A stretch of 64,000 bases of DNA from Spiroplasma endosymbiont of Agriotes lineatus (GTDB lineage Bacteria; Bacillota_I; Bacilli_A; Mycoplasmatales; Nriv7): contig NZ_OZ026448.1 in assembly GCF_964019485.1 (NCBI RefSeq), positions 186,001-250,000 of the forward strand. The letters run 5' to 3'. Positions 63,115 through 64,000 of this stretch are shown here, piece after piece. The stretch's first letter is position 1, and each line of letters starts with the position of its first letter. The notes under the pieces were generated by a model that saw nothing but the letters and a program-made list of their open reading frames with translations, did no database searches and was not told the DNA's origin. The position numbers and the translations under genes are program-made.

Positions 63115-63181
63115 GGTCGCGTTTATTTTTCTTAGTTATTTTTTCTTTTTTTAAAAATAACTAAGAAAAATAAACGCGACC
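63115..63181. repeat. 67-bp perfect palindrome made of two MITE ends
   Basis: Arms of 29 bp without mismatch (63115-63143 and 63153-63181), each beginning GGTCGCGTTTATTTTTCTTA, and a 9-nt centre. Equivalent to two copies of the same ISLre2/MITE terminus head to head. Confidence 0.9.
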
Positions 63182-63322
63182 ACTTGTACATAACCTTTAA
63201 TTTTATCTACTATTTTGATAATATTATTTTTTAAGCGAAGTACAAACGTTAGATAAATACAAAGATAAAAATGAATTTTATAGTTTAAGTAGGCATAAAA
63301 TGTTATGGTTATGTACCAAGTC
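63182..63322. mobile_element. IS5-like MITE, ~141 bp
   Basis: Same as 58000-58145 (ACTTGTACATAACC ... GGTTATGTACCAAGTC), again abutting an ISLre2-type terminus on its left. Confidence 0.8.
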
Positions 63323-63337
63323 TATTAAATTAAACAA

Positions 63338-63369
63338 AAAGCTGGTAACTCAATTACCAGCTTTTTAAT
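63338..63369 (-). terminator. Terminator downstream of trmL
   Basis: Stem AAAAAGCTGGTAA/TTACCAGCTTTTT with 5-nt loop, overlapping the trmL stop. Confidence 0.9.
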
Positions 63370-63887
63370 TTTGTAAATAATCTTTACCTTTTTGAATTTC
63401 ATTTAAAGATAAATCTAAATAATCTAATTGCTGTAAAACCTCATAACTTACAGCACAAACAACATTGGCGACATTAAGACTGCGAATATTAATTACTTCA
63501 TTGGTAAACCCGAAAACATTGATTCAAATGCTCTTGTAATATCGTTTTTGGAATACCAGACGATTCTTTACCGAATACTAAATATATTGGTGTTTCACTT
63601 TTTGTAAAATCAATAGCACTAGGTGGTTTTTGACCATATCTTGTGGAAAAAAATAAGTTAGAATTAGGATTTTTACTAAGAAAACTATTTCAATCTTCAT
63701 AACTTTCATATTGTAAAAATTCAAAATAGTTAGCAGATGACCGAATAATAAAACGATCATCTAAAAAGAACCCTAATGGTTCAATTAAATGCAGTTTGGC
63801 ATTAATAGCAACACAAGTTCGCATAACAGAACCAACATTACCAGCAATTTCTGGTTCATATAAAACAATGTTAATTTTAGTATTCAT
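63365..63887 (-). pseudogene. trmL: tRNA (cytidine/uridine-2'-O)-methyltransferase TrmL, frameshifted
   Basis: About 172 codons, SPOUT family. INIVLYEPEIAGNVGSVMRTC, the family start, EPLGFFLDD, and VFGKESSGIPK are intact. Near 63512 the frame shifts by one base: one frame ends NQCFRVYQWSN, while the other continues TNEVINIRSLNVANVVCAVSYE (SAM-knot motif) to 63365. Would methylate the wobble position of tRNA-Leu. Whether the single lesion is real needs reads. Confidence 0.85.
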
Positions 63888-64000
63888 TATTATCTTCCTT
63901 ACTTATTCAATTAACCATCTTTTGTATTGCTATCGCACGATGTGATATTTGATTTTTTTCTTGTGCTGTTATTTCACCTAGCGTTTTTTTATATTCTGGT
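63877..64000 (-). CDS. RdgB/HAM1-type non-canonical purine NTP pyrophosphatase, 3' part
   Basis: Only the C-terminal ~40 residues are in the window: KKTLGEITAQEKNQISHRAI, matching the family motif TxAELxxEEKNxISHRxxA with the base-binding SHR. The end overlaps the trmL start by 11 bp, so the two are translationally coupled. Hydrolyses ITP/XTP to protect DNA and RNA. Confidence 0.85.

Overview
The window is AT-rich (GC estimated by eye at about 25%) and every conserved enzyme reads through in-frame TGA as tryptophan (pyk, thrS, trpS, polC, pgi, sufS, rsmH). Genetic code 4, together with spiralin-like lipoproteins, Spiroplasma plectrovirus (SpV1/SVTS2-like) genes and low-GC IS elements, points to a chromosome of Spiroplasma. 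I cannot assign the species. Coding coordinates below assume UGA = Trp.

Layout. 1-8.7 kb: the 3' end of a surface-protein gene, then a nearly complete plectrovirus prophage on the minus strand (485-6787) followed by a second, partial copy of its early genes (7291-8610). 9.1-14.6 kb: housekeeping block pyk, thrS, a Cof-type HAD phosphatase and trpS. 14.7-16.4 kb: IS and repeat debris. 16.5-21.8 kb: cdsA and polC. 22-26.8 kb: IS3-family copies, a RidA pseudogene, an FNT channel and a MITE split by an intact IS3. 26.85-27.37 kb: six tRNA genes (Val, Thr, Tyr, Gln, Lys, Leu in transcription order). 27.5-31.5 kb: S1-domain protein + pgi, formyl-THF cyclo-ligase, and the overlapping sufS-sufU pair for Fe-S assembly. 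31.7-41.95 kb: mobile debris around a decaying dcw cluster (mraZ pseudogene, intact rsmH, ftsA-like pseudogene split by a MITE). 42.1-47.7 kb: a glycerol-phosphate/sugar-type ABC importer operon. 47.9-50.9 kb: spiralin-like lipoproteins (one intact) and hpf. 50.9-56.3 kb: an ISLre2-type element, a broken beta-propeller surface protein and a third plectrovirus fragment. 56.3-60.3 kb: IS3, MITEs and IS256 fragments around a shredded acid phosphatase gene and an intact nucleoside deoxyribosyltransferase. 60.3-64 kb: deoD, an unknown decayed gene, tsaD, trmL (frameshifted) and the 3' part of an RdgB-type NTP pyrophosphatase.

Mobile DNA dominates. At least five families are present: an IS3-family element (here IS-A, five copies, only 25347-26558 apparently intact), a related dead IS3 (IS-B), an ISLre2/UPF0236-type element and a MITE of about 304 bp sharing its terminal repeat and generating a 9-bp target duplication, an IS256-type element with an internally deleted derivative, and an IS5-like element with MITEs of about 145 bp.

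The observation I consider most worth following is in the plectrovirus. The N-terminal region of the large surface/adsorption-type protein ORF1 is duplicated, base for base over 369 bp, in a small lipoprotein encoded immediately downstream. In a second prophage copy the same two genes again share sequence, but of a different allele. This suggests a coupled ORF1/lipoprotein pair, possibly a receptor-binding domain and its membrane-anchored decoy or superinfection-exclusion partner. That function is inference only.
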